A DNA stretch of 64,000 nt from positions 1-64,000 of the forward strand of contig NZ_JAABNO010000005.1 of NCBI RefSeq assembly GCF_009928445.1. Reading direction: 5' to 3'. Source of the DNA: Clostridium sp. C8-1-8. GTDB taxonomy: Bacteria > Bacillota > Clostridia > Clostridiales > Clostridiaceae. The notes under the pieces were generated by a model. It had not been told where the DNA came from. It saw only the letters and a list, made by a program, of their open reading frames with translations, and did not search any database. Position 1 is the stretch's first letter, and each line of letters starts with the position of its first letter. The position numbers and the translations under genes were made by a program. Below, piece by piece: positions 33,893 to 43,791 of the stretch.

Positions 33893-34795
33893 ATGAATGT
33901 TTTAGAGGTTAAAAACTTATATAAGGATTACAAAAAGCAAAGAGCTTTGGATAATATTAATATTACAATAAAAGAAAATGAAATAATTGGCTTTGTAGGA
34001 CCTAATGGTGCAGGCAAGAGTACCTTGATGAAGATAATGGTAGGATTAATTCCATCAACTAAAGGTAATGTGACCATAATGGGGTATGATGTAAAGAAGA
34101 ATAGAGAACGAGCCTTAGAGAAAATAGGATGCACAATTGAAACTCCCTATTTTTATGAGTATTTAACAGGAAGAGAAAACTTAAAAATTATATCCAACAT
34201 GTATAAAAGCTTAACTGAAGAAAACTTAATTGAAGCTGCTAAAAAGGCTGGAATATTTCATAGTTTAGATAAGAAGGTTAGAGCTTATTCACTAGGTATG
34301 AAACAGAGATTAGCATTAGCTCAAGCTATTATAATGAACCCTAAGATATTAATACTGGATGAACCTACTAATGGGTTGGATCCACAGGGGATAGTAGAAT
34401 TTAGAAATATACTTAAAGACATAAACAGTGAGGGATGTACTATATTTATATCTTCACATATATTATCTGAGATTGAGAATATATGCCAGAAAGTGATTTT
34501 TATAAATAATGGACATATTATTAAAGAAAAAATCATGGGTAGCGAAGAAGAGTACGAGGATTATATTATAAGATGTTCAAGAATAAATGAAGTGTATGAT
34601 TTACTAAAGAATAAAGAGTATATATTTGAGTGCAATATAAGCGACCACAATATCTATTTGACGGTGAGGAAAAATGGCATAAACGATGTAATTAAATTAG
34701 CTGTAACTGAAAATATTGACATATATTATATAAGCGAAGTAAAAAAGAATCTTGAAAGAGAATTTTTTGATCTATTGAGAGAAGAAGGGAAATAA
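33893..34795 (+). CDS. ABC transporter ATPase, BcrA type
   Basis: 300 residues with Walker A GPNGAGKSTLMK, signature YSLGMKQRLALAQA, Walker B ILILDEPTNGLDP and switch ISSHILSE. The long C-terminal part (230-300) is typical of bacitracin- or lantibiotic-immunity ATPases. The permease gene starts two bases after its stop. The complex would export or exclude a peptide or hydrophobic drug; the substrate is unknown. AGAAGGG lies ahead of the ATG. Confidence 0.88.
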   Translation: MNVLEVKNLYKDYKKQRALDNINITIKENEIIGFVGPNGAGKSTLMKIMVGLIPSTKGNVTIMGYDVKKNRERALEKIGCTIETPYFYEYLTGRENLKIISNMYKSLTEENLIEAAKKAGIFHSLDKKVRAYSLGMKQRLALAQAIIMNPKILILDEPTNGLDPQGIVEFRNILKDINSEGCTIFISSHILSEIENICQKVIFINNGHIIKEKIMGSEEEYEDYIIRCSRINEVYDLLKNKEYIFECNISDHNIYLTVRKNGINDVIKLAVTENIDIYYISEVKKNLEREFFDLLREEGK

Positions 34796-34797
34796 AA

Positions 34798-35982
34798 ATG
34801 TACAAGCTTATAAAAAATGAAATATTAAAAGAAGTTAAGAAAAAGAAAACAATAATAATGCTATTTATGCTAGTACTAGTAATGGTTTTTGCCAATTTAT
34901 ATGCTTTAAATAATAGAAGAGATTCAACACCTGAAAATAGAATTAAACAAAATCAGAAATTTATTGATGACTTGAAAGTAAATCTTGATAAAAGTAACAA
35001 TGAAAATGAAAAGAAGGATATTCAAAATAAAATCAAGGATATAGAATCAGCTAATAACGATTTACAGTTTCAACTTGACAATAAGGATTTAGGATGGAAA
35101 GCCTTGACTGAAAGGAAAATAACAGATATTGATAGCAAGATTAAAAATTTGGTCAGTGGCAAGGCAGATGATAAGGAAAACTTAGAAATAAGTAAGAAAA
35201 TGTATCAAACATGTTTAGATAAAAATATGGAACCAATTTATAGTGGGTATAACGATAAAGCATTTAATTTAATTATGAATGTTATAAGATTGTTGAGTAT
35301 ATTTTTTATACCAATTTTTGTAGTAGTAATTATTTCAGATTCAATATCTGGTGAGTTCAATCCAATGACTATAAGAATGCTACTAGTACGCCCAGTTTCT
35401 AAGGTGAAAATATACTTATCAAAATTTATTACACTTAATATTTTAACTATAGGATCGGTGTTATTAGTGGAATTAGTAAATTTCTTAATTTTAGGATTAA
35501 TGATGGGATTTGAGAACCCTCAGTTACCTAATATTGTTGGAGGAAGATACCATAATGATTTATTAAATGGTGTTTCACTTATACATGGTAGTATGTATCT
35601 ATTGCCAATCTGGAAAGTTCTACTGATAGGTATGGCACTTCAAGTGTTATTTATGGTATGTGCCTGTGGATTTATAATGATGGTATCAACTATAGCAAAA
35701 AGCTCAATATTATCTGTAAGTATAAACTTTGTAGTTTGTGTAGGTGTAAGTTTATTTACCAATGTTATAGCAAGAAGCAATTCCGAGTCTATTAAAGATT
35801 TGTATAATATGATTTTTGCCGGTTATTTTGATGGAGTAAGTATAATAACTGGTGACTTATCTAGAACCATGAAGAATCCCAACATTTCCATAGCCTCTAG
35901 TTTTCTTATAATTGGAATACAGCTTGTTATCTTCTTTTTACTTGGAACTTCAATATTTAATAGAAAAGAGAAAGCAATATAA
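34798..35982 (+). CDS. ABC-2 family permease partner
   Basis: 394 residues. Residues 16-36 form the first helix, followed by a long outer coiled-coil-rich loop (about residues 40-150) and five more helices. This is the layout of ABC-2 membrane proteins with a large first loop, as in bacteriocin-immunity permeases. It is translationally coupled to the ATPase gene. A terminator follows at 36045. Confidence 0.8.
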   Translation: MYKLIKNEILKEVKKKKTIIMLFMLVLVMVFANLYALNNRRDSTPENRIKQNQKFIDDLKVNLDKSNNENEKKDIQNKIKDIESANNDLQFQLDNKDLGWKALTERKITDIDSKIKNLVSGKADDKENLEISKKMYQTCLDKNMEPIYSGYNDKAFNLIMNVIRLLSIFFIPIFVVVIISDSISGEFNPMTIRMLLVRPVSKVKIYLSKFITLNILTIGSVLLVELVNFLILGLMMGFENPQLPNIVGGRYHNDLLNGVSLIHGSMYLLPIWKVLLIGMALQVLFMVCACGFIMMVSTIAKSSILSVSINFVVCVGVSLFTNVIARSNSESIKDLYNMIFAGYFDGVSIITGDLSRTMKNPNISIASSFLIIGIQLVIFFLLGTSIFNRKEKAI

Positions 35983-36044
35983 GTAAACATATCCATAAAT
36001 ATAAATTCTAAAAATATATAAAGGTACAAATATAATTTTCTTTC

Positions 36045-36092
36045 AAAGGTGGCCAGACTATTTGATTAATAGTTTTGCCACCTTTAAAACTG
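36045..36092 (+). terminator. Terminator after the ABC operon
   Basis: AAAGGTGGC pairs with GCCACCTTT, and an inner stem ACTATT/AATAGT extends it around TGATT. Confidence 0.7.
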
Positions 36093-36447
36093 ATTAATAA
36101 GTTCATTTCCTACAAAGCTTAATGGACTCCTTATTTTGAAACCATCACTTTAATGATTTATGGGAAAATCTATGTTACTTAAGGAGCATATTTGAATATA
36201 GTTAGGTTTATTAGCAAGTACTGAAAAATATAGAATGATGCTTTTTATTTCAAAAGTTATAAAAATTCAGTATAAGATTCACTATATAAGCAGAAACTAA
36301 TTATAGGGTTTTGTTACAAAAATAATAAATAACATAGAGTTCCTAACCCAACTATTAATTTTAATATCTAAGAAAGTCCCGAGAAACCGTTATTTTTCAA
36401 CAGGTAAATTAAGCTTCAATATAGGAGCTCTTTAGTAGAGGTGCATT
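36093..36447. other. Gene-free stretch
   Basis: About 350 AT-rich bases with no supported frame. AGAGGTG at 36436-36442 is the ribosome binding site of the next gene. Confidence 0.35.
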
Positions 36448-37305
36448 ATGCCTAATATATTTTGGTACTATTGTGTAATTGCAATTGGCTTAGCGTTGTT
36501 AATAGTTTCCATGATAAAGAAAAGGAATTTTTTAGATTTATTTTCTGCGTTTTTAGCTTTTTCAGCACTGGCCTATTTCTGTGAAGTTCTAGTGTTATTT
36601 GTATTTGGAAGCTATCAATATAAACCTGGTGTATTTAAAGATTATATAGCAGAGGATATCTTAGGACATCTTGTATGCAATGGGTTCTTTTGGGGAGGGA
36701 CAGCAATCTTCGTAGCAGTATTTTCTTTAAATGCATTTTGGATTTTTTTAATAGCAATTGCATACATGCTTGTTGAGGTATTATTTTTAAAAGTTGGAGC
36801 ATATGAGCATCATTGGTGGAAATTATATTTGACCGGTGCTGGAGCTTTTGTAATTTTTAATATAGTAAAGATATGGTTTCATGGACTGCAGAAAGGTAAT
36901 CACAAGTTTTTGAGAAAGTTTACCTTTTTTATGACAGCCTGGGTGTTATTGCAAGGAGCATCTGTAGTTCAGAATCTTTTTGATAAGCAGCATTTTAGAA
37001 TAGGATTTGTTCAAAATCCATATCAAGACAGTATCTTATTTAGTGTTCCTTATCAGCTATGTTTAGCTATAATTTATTCAGCTTTTATTACTGCACATAA
37101 GAAATGGTATTTTACTATCTTTCCGCTAATTTTAACCATAATAATGGATAGTCTTTTTGTGTATACTCATATTTTGAATTTCTATAATGGATGGAATTTA
37201 TTTTATTTCGATGCTATTCGTATACTTATATTTATTACCTTTGTCTTACTTGAAAGGTACACAATATGGCATAAACCGATATTATTAAAAGCAGCTGATA
37301 ATTAG
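36448..37305 (+). CDS. Polytopic membrane protein (CBO0543-like)
   Basis: 285 residues with about eight hydrophobic helices. The segment YEHHWWKLYLT resembles the Trp/His signature of clostridial and bacillar CBO0543-type membrane proteins of unknown function. A second related-looking protein is encoded convergently at 37332-37814. AGAGGTG lies before the ATG. No catalytic motif is visible. Confidence 0.7.
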   Translation: MPNIFWYYCVIAIGLALLIVSMIKKRNFLDLFSAFLAFSALAYFCEVLVLFVFGSYQYKPGVFKDYIAEDILGHLVCNGFFWGGTAIFVAVFSLNAFWIFLIAIAYMLVEVLFLKVGAYEHHWWKLYLTGAGAFVIFNIVKIWFHGLQKGNHKFLRKFTFFMTAWVLLQGASVVQNLFDKQHFRIGFVQNPYQDSILFSVPYQLCLAIIYSAFITAHKKWYFTIFPLILTIIMDSLFVYTHILNFYNGWNLFYFDAIRILIFITFVLLERYTIWHKPILLKAADN

Positions 37306-37330
37306 TATTTTCTAACTAGCAGCTGCTTTT
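37287..37330. terminator. Bidirectional terminator between convergent membrane genes
   Basis: AAAAGCAGCTG pairs with CAGCTGCTTTT and is followed by TTTTTC on the plus strand and AAAAGC preceded by TTAATAAT on the other. It overlaps the 3' end of the plus-strand gene. Confidence 0.75.
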
Positions 37331-37331
37331 T

Positions 37332-37814
37332 TCAATTAACATGAAATTTTCGTATCCTTTTTCCATTGCTATGATATATCTTTTCCTCTCCAACTATAGC
37401 AAGGGATGCCCAAGTGAAAATTGATAATGCTGCTACGCTATGTATAAAACTTAGCATCAAATCGAAGCTTCCATAGGAAAAAGCACCTAGTTGGCTATAA
37501 GTGTATTGCAAAGCTACAAGAGCTAGGGCTACTATTAGAACAGCTATTAGCTTTGATAACGAGCTTTCGTCTATGAGATTAATCATAAGAAAGCCAATGG
37601 CCGCTAGGCCCAAAAGTTGAAAAAGTGATGCTCTTCCTATTGGAAATAGGATATGCTCATAACTATAATAGCCTAAATAGGCAGATATGTTATCTACAAA
37701 AAGCATCCACAATATAGATACTAAGGCTACGTAACGTAATTCTTTTATCCTGTCTAAGGGTAATACAATAAAAACCGCTACCCATGCTATAACGAAGAAT
37801 ATAAAGTGTTCCAT
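37332..37814 (-). CDS. Polytopic membrane protein (160 aa)
   Basis: About five helices with VLPLDRIKELRYVALVSI and LGYYSYEHILFPIGRASLF. It looks related to small CBO0543-type membrane proteins, as does its convergent neighbour. AGGAGGT precedes the ATG. Function unknown. Confidence 0.7.
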   Translation of the reverse strand: MEHFIFFVIAWVAVFIVLPLDRIKELRYVALVSILWMLFVDNISAYLGYYSYEHILFPIGRASLFQLLGLAAIGFLMINLIDESSLSKLIAVLIVALALVALQYTYSQLGAFSYGSFDLMLSFIHSVAALSIFTWASLAIVGEEKIYHSNGKRIRKFHVN

Positions 37815-37951
37815 AAAAACCTCCTATACCTTAATATTAAGTATTTTTAATCATACTTAATATTCCTCATCGCAAATATTCTATGCCTAGTCTAGATGAA
37901 AATAAGTAATTTGGTTTAGAATAGGAGTAAAGGTTCTACTATATATCTAAG

Positions 37952-39802
37952 CTATATAGTAGAGGTATCTTTTAAATGGTATGGATAAGTTGATACTACA
38001 ATATTTTCACTTTGCAGAAGTTTCTCTCTTATTATAAATCCTGTATGGTTATGTAGTACTTCACCTAAGTTGTTATGAGTTACAAATTGGGGAAGCATAA
38101 CCGTTACTTTTTCATTTTTATCTGTAGTATCAGCTATTACATTGATATAATCAATCAAAGGGGTGATTATGGTTCTGTATGTTGAATATTTTGTTACAAG
38201 TAATATATCTGTATTAAGTTCAGCCCATCTATCTTTTAGCTTTTCTATTTCTTCTTTATTTGTAGACACATTGAGAGCTATAATATCTTGAGACAAACTT
38301 CTAGCATATTCTAATGTAGCCAGAGTAGCTTTATTTAAACTTGCAATCGGAATTATTATTATATGTCTTAGATCTTTATTTAAATTATAGTTCTTTAATT
38401 CACTTCTTGTTATTTGTAGTTGAGCAGCAACATTAGTATAATGCTTTTTTATAGATAGCATAATAGCTACAAGGATCGGTACTACTAGAATAATCATCCA
38501 AGCTCCATGAGCAAATTTCTCATAAGCTATAATTAATGTTGTTCCAGCAGTTATTATAGCGCCAAAGCCATTAATAATTGCTCTATTAGTCCAGCCTTTT
38601 TCTTTTGACTTCATCCAATGTATAACCATTCCTGATTGGGCAAGTGTAAAGGAAAGGAATACACCTACTGAGTATAAAGGCATCAAATCATGATTGTTTG
38701 CATTAAAGGCAACAATTAATAAACACGCAATTACAGCTAAAGCAACTATTCCATTTGAAAAACTTAATCTCTTTCCCTTTACAGTGAACTGTCTTGGAGC
38801 GAAGCCATCTTTACCGATAGTATGCATAAGCATTGGAAATCCAGTAAACGCTGTATTACACGCCATAATAAGTATAAGTGCCGTTGCTAACTGAATCACG
38901 TAAAACATAAATCCTTGTCCAAATATTGCATAAGCCATTTGCGCTATTACGGTAGGGTATCCTACAGGTATAGTTTGATATAAGTTGGCAAGTATTGACA
39001 TTCCTCCAAATATGAATACAATAAGTAAAGATAAAAGCATCATGACAATCTTTGCATTCTTTTGAGCAGGTGCTTTAAAGTTTGGCACAGAGTTACTCAC
39101 TGCTTCTAAACCTGTTAGAGCTGAACAACCAGATGAAAAGGCCTTTAATATAAGAAAAACACTTAATTCTCCTGTAGCTTTTATTTGCTCATTTATCATA
39201 GGAGTAGGAGCACCATATAAATAAAACTTAACAATCCCATAGATTATCATGGAAATCATACTTACTATGAAGAGATAAGCAGGTATACTGAAAATTTTTG
39301 CTGATTCACTAATACCTCTTAAGTTCAATATAGTTAATACAATTACTATGAAAACTGCCAGTATAACTTTGTATTCACTTAAATTAGGGAAGGCTGATAT
39401 TATTGCTGCAACTCCAGAACTAGCACTTACAGCAACGGTTAATACATAATCAATTAATAGTGCTGCTCCTGCTACTAAACCAGCTTTTAAGCTGATGTTT
39501 TCTTTTGCTACCATATAAGCGCCACCACCTTGAGGATAGGCTCTTATAACTTGGATATAAGAAGTGGTAAGTATAAGTAGTAAAGCTATAATCATAAATG
39601 AAATCCATCCAAGCCAATAATAAGAGGCTAGTCCTATTATTGGAATAAGCACAATGAGTATTTCTTCAGCAGCATATGCAACTGAGGAAACGGCATCACT
39701 TGCCATAATTGATAAACCAAACGGTATGTTGTAGCTTTCGTGAGAACTTCTTTCGTTAGGTAAAGGTTCTCCAATAAGTAAATCCGTAATTTTCTTTAGC
39801 AT
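37952..39802 (-). CDS. KimA-like APC-superfamily permease with C-terminal USP-like domain
   Basis: 616 residues. The first 450 hold about 12 helices, starting SDAVSSVAYAAEEILIVLI and with a conserved YPQGGGAYMVAKEN. The last 150 are soluble and resemble a universal-stress-like domain (HIIIIPIASLNKATLATLEY). This is the layout of KimA (YdaO), a proton-coupled potassium importer controlled by c-di-AMP in Bacillus subtilis; some relatives move amino acids. No ydaO-type riboswitch is seen upstream. GGAGG precedes the ATG. Confidence 0.8.
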   Translation of the reverse strand: MLKKITDLLIGEPLPNERSSHESYNIPFGLSIMASDAVSSVAYAAEEILIVLIPIIGLASYYWLGWISFMIIALLLILTTSYIQVIRAYPQGGGAYMVAKENISLKAGLVAGAALLIDYVLTVAVSASSGVAAIISAFPNLSEYKVILAVFIVIVLTILNLRGISESAKIFSIPAYLFIVSMISMIIYGIVKFYLYGAPTPMINEQIKATGELSVFLILKAFSSGCSALTGLEAVSNSVPNFKAPAQKNAKIVMMLLSLLIVFIFGGMSILANLYQTIPVGYPTVIAQMAYAIFGQGFMFYVIQLATALILIMACNTAFTGFPMLMHTIGKDGFAPRQFTVKGKRLSFSNGIVALAVIACLLIVAFNANNHDLMPLYSVGVFLSFTLAQSGMVIHWMKSKEKGWTNRAIINGFGAIITAGTTLIIAYEKFAHGAWMIILVVPILVAIMLSIKKHYTNVAAQLQITRSELKNYNLNKDLRHIIIIPIASLNKATLATLEYARSLSQDIIALNVSTNKEEIEKLKDRWAELNTDILLVTKYSTYRTIITPLIDYINVIADTTDKNEKVTVMLPQFVTHNNLGEVLHNHTGFIIREKLLQSENIVVSTYPYHLKDTSTI

Positions 39803-39896
39803 TTAAAATCCTCCATATATTTTTTGCAAAATTCACAGCTTCTTTTAGAAGCTAAAGTTGCTATTAAAAAGTTTCTAGTATTTAAGTGGTAGATTT

Positions 39897-40466
39897 TCAC
39901 ATAGTACTTTTAACACTTGTATAGATTAGCTTTGGTTTAAATAATAAAAAAAGTAAAGTTCCTGCAAATTTCTTAAATAATGAGTTGCACTCTTCTATTG
40001 AAGGAGACTTCCCGTTTATTAAAAAGTCATAGCAAGAGTCTTTTTCTATTATTCTATAATTCAAATATCTGTAATCGTTATTTAAATAAAAATTTTCTCA
40101 TCTAATCCTTTGTTCATAATTAATTGATGTTTTTTCAACAGACTCGATACTTAATATTATTTTATTATTAGGATATTTCTCTTTTATTCTCATCAAGACT
40201 TTTTTTCCATAGCCATGTGACCTTATATTTTCATCTATAGCTAAATATAGAACAAAGGTTAAATCCTTATCTGTAATTAAATATGAAAAACCTATAAATA
40301 CATCGTTATCATAAAAAGCTAAATAATCAACAAAATTCTTTTTGGACTTCCAAAGCAGAAACCATATAGGAAATTGTTCGTGCTTTGGAAAAGAATCACA
40401 ATATGAATCTGTTAATTTATTCATTTCTTTAAAGTCTCTAGTTATAGTTTCTATTGTTAAACTCAT
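39897..40466 (-). pseudogene. GNAT acetyltransferase with an in-frame TGA
   Basis: One frame of 190 codons runs from ATG 40466 to a stop at 39897, interrupted only by TGA at 40098-40100. Before it: LAIDENIRSHGYGKKVLMRI, the acetyl-CoA loop (Q/RxxGxG/A form) of GNATs, then YEQRIR. After it, still in frame: ENFYLNNDYRYLNYRIIEKD and INGKSPSIEECNSLFKKFAG, the usual GNAT C-terminus. The truncated 122-residue product would lack the last strands. A recent nonsense mutation is likely. Confidence 0.8.
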
Positions 40467-40540
40467 AAGGGTTCTCCTTGCATTAATTTATAGCTTATTT
40501 CTTATTAGTATATAATGCCATATATCATAAAGCTAGGTAA

Positions 40541-40570
40541 CTTAAGATTACTTAAGAATTCTTAAGAATT
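40541..40570. repeat. Three tandem 10-bp units with a 16-bp palindrome
   Basis: CTTAAGATTA, CTTAAGAATT and CTTAAGAATT follow each other directly; CTTAAGAATTCTTAAG (40551-40566) is a perfect palindrome. It lies upstream of both the GNAT pseudogene (minus) and the Rpn fragment (plus) and could be an operator or simple repeat. Confidence 0.7.
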
Positions 40571-40812
40571 GGTATATATAAGTTTATAGATGTTATAGAT
40601 AAAGATCATAGAACACAAAGCTTAGTTTTAAATAAATGATTTATAAATACAAAGTAGCGAGTGGCAATCTTGGGTTAATCCAATAGATAATTATGCTAGA
40701 TTATATTTAAACAAAGTGCTTAATTAGATATAATATTGTTAATCATTAATACAAAAGATGAAGTTAGGATAAGGTTATAATATGAGTAAAACTTTAAAAG
40801 AGTTAAACCATC

Positions 40813-41274
40813 TGTACATTTGACTACTTTGAAGCAGGAAGGCATAAATATACCTTTGAAAATATATGCTTAGAAGACAATAGTATAGCATTAAAGGATG
40901 AGACACAAAAAATAATATTAAGTACAAAAGGAATTATTAATGACTTAAATGAAGAGTTATTAGAGTTTCTAGAATATGTAGAAGATTCGACAGAATGTAC
41001 AGTAAAACATTCGAAAGGAAATCTTGTAAAAAATATTCATAAAAGAGTGCAAGAATTTAAAAATGATATTTCGGTGGAGGTAGAGTTTATGACTTTATTA
41101 GAGAGAGATAGAGAAAAGATTGAAGAAGGAAGAGAAGAAGCTACAAAGCAACTTATCTTAAAACAATATAGTAAAGGCCTGTCTGTAGAATATATTGCAG
41201 AGATAAACGAAATAGATGTTGAATTTGTAAGAAAAGTCGTTAAAAGTAATGACAAAAAAGTTAATAAGAAATGA
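40813..41274 (+). pseudogene. Rpn/PD-(D/E)XK transposase-nuclease C-terminal fragment
   Basis: The frame is open from about 40813 and reads GRHKYTFENICLEDNSIALK, then IHKRVQEFKNDISVEVEFM, TLLERDREKIEEGREEATKQ and KQYSKGLSVEYIAEINEIDV. This is the C-terminal half of recombination-promoting-nuclease (Rpn) family proteins. The N-terminal nuclease core with its PD-ExK residues is gone, and the only ATG upstream (about 40782) is in another frame and soon stops. It is a decayed mobile-gene remnant. Confidence 0.75.
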
Positions 41275-41495
41275 GCTTTGTAAGCGTGTATAGTATTTTA
41301 ATTCACATTTACTTAATATTATTTAAGAATAATTGATTATATGAGTAAAGAACTGAATATATATTTTTAGTTTTACATAGACGGAGTATTAAGTAAATTA
41401 ATACTCCTATTTTAATTTTAGAAACAGATTGACGTAGCTTTAGATCCTCTGTAATTATATGGTATAATTAACTATATCAAGAGATGGGGTGGCGC

Positions 41496-42452
41496 ATGAC
41501 ACAAAATAATGAAAGGCTATTTGAATTTAAATTTTTAGATTCCAAAGATATTTATGCTATTTTTTCTAAATATAATAGCCAACTTATAGTTAATAACATA
41601 GTTCCAATTGAAGAGGGAATGAGCACAAGCAACTATATGGTTAAAACTAATGATAAAAGATATCTGCTCAAGGTATATCCTAAGAACAATGATCATAGTG
41701 ATGTAGAGATATCAGCATATAAGTACGCTCATAACATTATTAATGTTCCGGAAGTACTGTATTTGGATAAAAGTAAAATATTAGTTGATTATACTTATGC
41801 AATATTTCAATATATTGATGGATTATCACTGAGAGAATATATTTCTAAAAACAAAGGTATTTCAGAAAAACTTGCTTATAACATAGGAAAAATGCTAGGG
41901 GGATTACATAGAAAAGAATATGCACATACAGCATTACTAGATGTTGACTTAGGCATCAAGAAACAAATTACACAGTTTAAAGACCAATACAAATACTTTC
42001 TTAATGGAATACCAGGGAAACATTTAAATCCAAAAGTAAAGCAAGCTTTAGAATATTTTATAAATAACTATGATCATATGATAAGTAAGATAGCTGAAAA
42101 AAATGTATTTTGTCATGGTGATTTTATTCCATCTAACATTCTTGTAGATTTTAATGATAATATTTGGATTATTGATTTTGAATATTGTTTTTCTTCGCCC
42201 TTTTATTATGACATAGGCAAATTTTTTAGATCCAGAGATAGTTATACTGAATATATAGATGATAATGTAAAAATATATTTTGCAGATGGATATAATGCAA
42301 TGAGTCTATATAAATTACCTGAGGACTGGTATAGACTAGCGAAAGTAGCAGATATAGCAGTAATGTTAGCGCTAATAAATAGAGAAGATATTCCGGTAGA
42401 TTGGCTTAGTGGAATTGAAGAAGAAATCATGATGACAATTAATATGCTGTGA
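41496..42452 (+). CDS. Aminoglycoside-phosphotransferase-like kinase
   Basis: 318 residues from ATG 41496; GGGGTGG (41487-41493) fits this start rather than the ATG at 41484. The kinase-like fold shows FCHGDFIPSNILVDF (HGDxxxxN catalytic loop) and IIDFEYCFSSPFYYDI (metal-binding Asp). Members phosphorylate aminoglycosides, homoserine, choline or other small molecules; the substrate cannot be told. The HIT gene follows 51 bases later. Confidence 0.8.
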   Translation: MTQNNERLFEFKFLDSKDIYAIFSKYNSQLIVNNIVPIEEGMSTSNYMVKTNDKRYLLKVYPKNNDHSDVEISAYKYAHNIINVPEVLYLDKSKILVDYTYAIFQYIDGLSLREYISKNKGISEKLAYNIGKMLGGLHRKEYAHTALLDVDLGIKKQITQFKDQYKYFLNGIPGKHLNPKVKQALEYFINNYDHMISKIAEKNVFCHGDFIPSNILVDFNDNIWIIDFEYCFSSPFYYDIGKFFRSRDSYTEYIDDNVKIYFADGYNAMSLYKLPEDWYRLAKVADIAVMLALINREDIPVDWLSGIEEEIMMTINML

Positions 42453-42503
42453 TGTAAATCTCATAATATTGTAAAAACAAAACTTACTGAAGGAGATAAG
42501 AAG

Positions 42504-42830
42504 ATGATAAGTGATTTTTATTGTGAACAAGTATTAAGTGGAAAAACAGAAGTAACAAAGGTATTTGAAACAGATAATGTGCTTGCCTATTATCATACTA
42601 GACCAGCTTATGAAAAACATATAGTAGTTATACCAAAGAAGCATATATCTTCTTTGATTACAATCACTGAAGAAGAAAATCATATTCTACTAGAACTACT
42701 TAGTGTAGTAAAGAAAATTGCTGCAGATATTGTGTCCGAGCATGGAGCATGTAGAGTAATCACCAATTTGGGAGAGTATCAGGATTCAAAACATCTTCAC
42801 TGGCATTTAGTTTATGGCAGCCGTAAATAG
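42504..42830 (+). CDS. HIT-family nucleotide hydrolase
   Basis: 108 residues with the histidine triad HLHWHLVYG close to the C-terminus and IVVIPKKHISSL in the middle. HIT proteins hydrolyse nucleotidyl-phosphoramidates and similar compounds. GGAGAT lies ahead of the ATG. It probably shares a transcript with the preceding kinase-like gene. Confidence 0.88.
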   Translation: MISDFYCEQVLSGKTEVTKVFETDNVLAYYHTRPAYEKHIVVIPKKHISSLITITEEENHILLELLSVVKKIAADIVSEHGACRVITNLGEYQDSKHLHWHLVYGSRK

Positions 42831-43125
42831 AGGGTAAATGAGACTCATAACTTTTTAAATTAATCTAAGTATTATTATAAATAGTGTTATAATTAGTAAA
42901 AATTATATGGAATTAGTAGGAAAACTATTAAAAATATAATTTATACTTTCAGAATACTATTAATAATAAGTAAGCATAATAACATTAAAATAAGCATTAT
43001 TAAAATACTGTATTGAGACTAAAGTAGTTATTGATATGATACTTTGATGGGATTACTAAAAAAATTAATATGCTTTTGTTATAACATGGATAAGACTTAA
43101 AAAATAAATTGTTTTTAAAATATAG

Positions 43126-43154
43126 TTGACAATATCTTTAATTGTTTATATTAT
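43126..43154 (+). promoter_or_regulatory. valS promoter
   Basis: TTGACA (43126-43131) and TATTAT (43149-43154) with 17-base spacing, directly ahead of the T-box leader. Confidence 0.75.
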
Positions 43155-43169
43155 ATTTAATATAATACA

Positions 43170-43482
43170 AATAATGGCATTGATGAGGAAGAGTAATTAC
43201 AATTTTGAAATAAAGAGAGGGAATGGTGGTGGAAGTTTCCCATGATAAATGTAATGAAGGTAGCCTCGGAGCTTTAGGCTGAAAGTTTTTATTCTTTAGA
43301 AATTTACTAAAGAAGGTCGCATTAGCGATTTTTACGATTAGGTTCTAACGGAATTCCCACTGTTAAAAGGGAAGTAGTATCGGCGATATGCCCGTACTAT
43401 ATTGAGTGTGTGCATTTGTACAAAATTAGGTGGTACCACGGAGATTCAACCTTCGTCCTTTATATAGGATGAAGGTTTTTTT
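43170..43482 (+). promoter_or_regulatory. T-box leader of valS, specifier GTA
   Basis: Stem I shows GAGG-AAGAGTA-ATTACA paired with TGTAAT-GAAG-GTA-G-CCTC. The codon in the specifier position is GTA at 43260-43262, which is valine. AGAGAG and a GGTGG loop region follow the usual order. The T-box sequence AAATTAGGTGGTACCACGGA is at 43423-43442, and the competing terminator (CCTTCGTCC/GGATGAAGG plus T-run) ends at 43482. Uncharged tRNA-Val would favour read-through into valS. Confidence 0.92.
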
Positions 43483-43600
43483 ACTGTTAAAGAAAGTATA
43501 AAAAGTTTTTATGTAACCCTAGTAATATCAAGGCCTCTAAGTAGCTATTTAGGGTAAACAGTAAAAAAATAAAATTATGTCGCCTGCCAGAATTTCTTCA

Positions 43601-43670
43601 CATACGTTCAGAAAAGGCAGATGCGCAAAAAAAGCTCACTGAAGAAGGTCGCTTCAGCGACTTTTTTATT
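43601..43670 (+). terminator. Second terminator-like repeat between T-box and valS
   Basis: GTCGC-TTCA-GCGAC (43648-43661) followed by six T, inside a block of about 70 bases that also occurs at 62116-62187 and partly at 43303-43336. If it works it would stop part of the transcription after T-box antitermination. Confidence 0.6.
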
Positions 43671-43791
43671 ACTTACCCACATAGAAAGCTGTGAGTTGGT
43701 ATAAGCAGAACACTAAATGCTGATGTTAGCAAAACTTTATTTTTCTTCTAATTGCGCAGTTAGAGAGAAAGCAAAATAGGAGGTATTAGTA

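Noticed and set aside
39803..39896. Possible c-di-AMP (ydaO) riboswitch upstream of the KimA-like gene
   Set aside because: The conserved ydaO core was not found on the minus strand in the bases upstream of the ATG.
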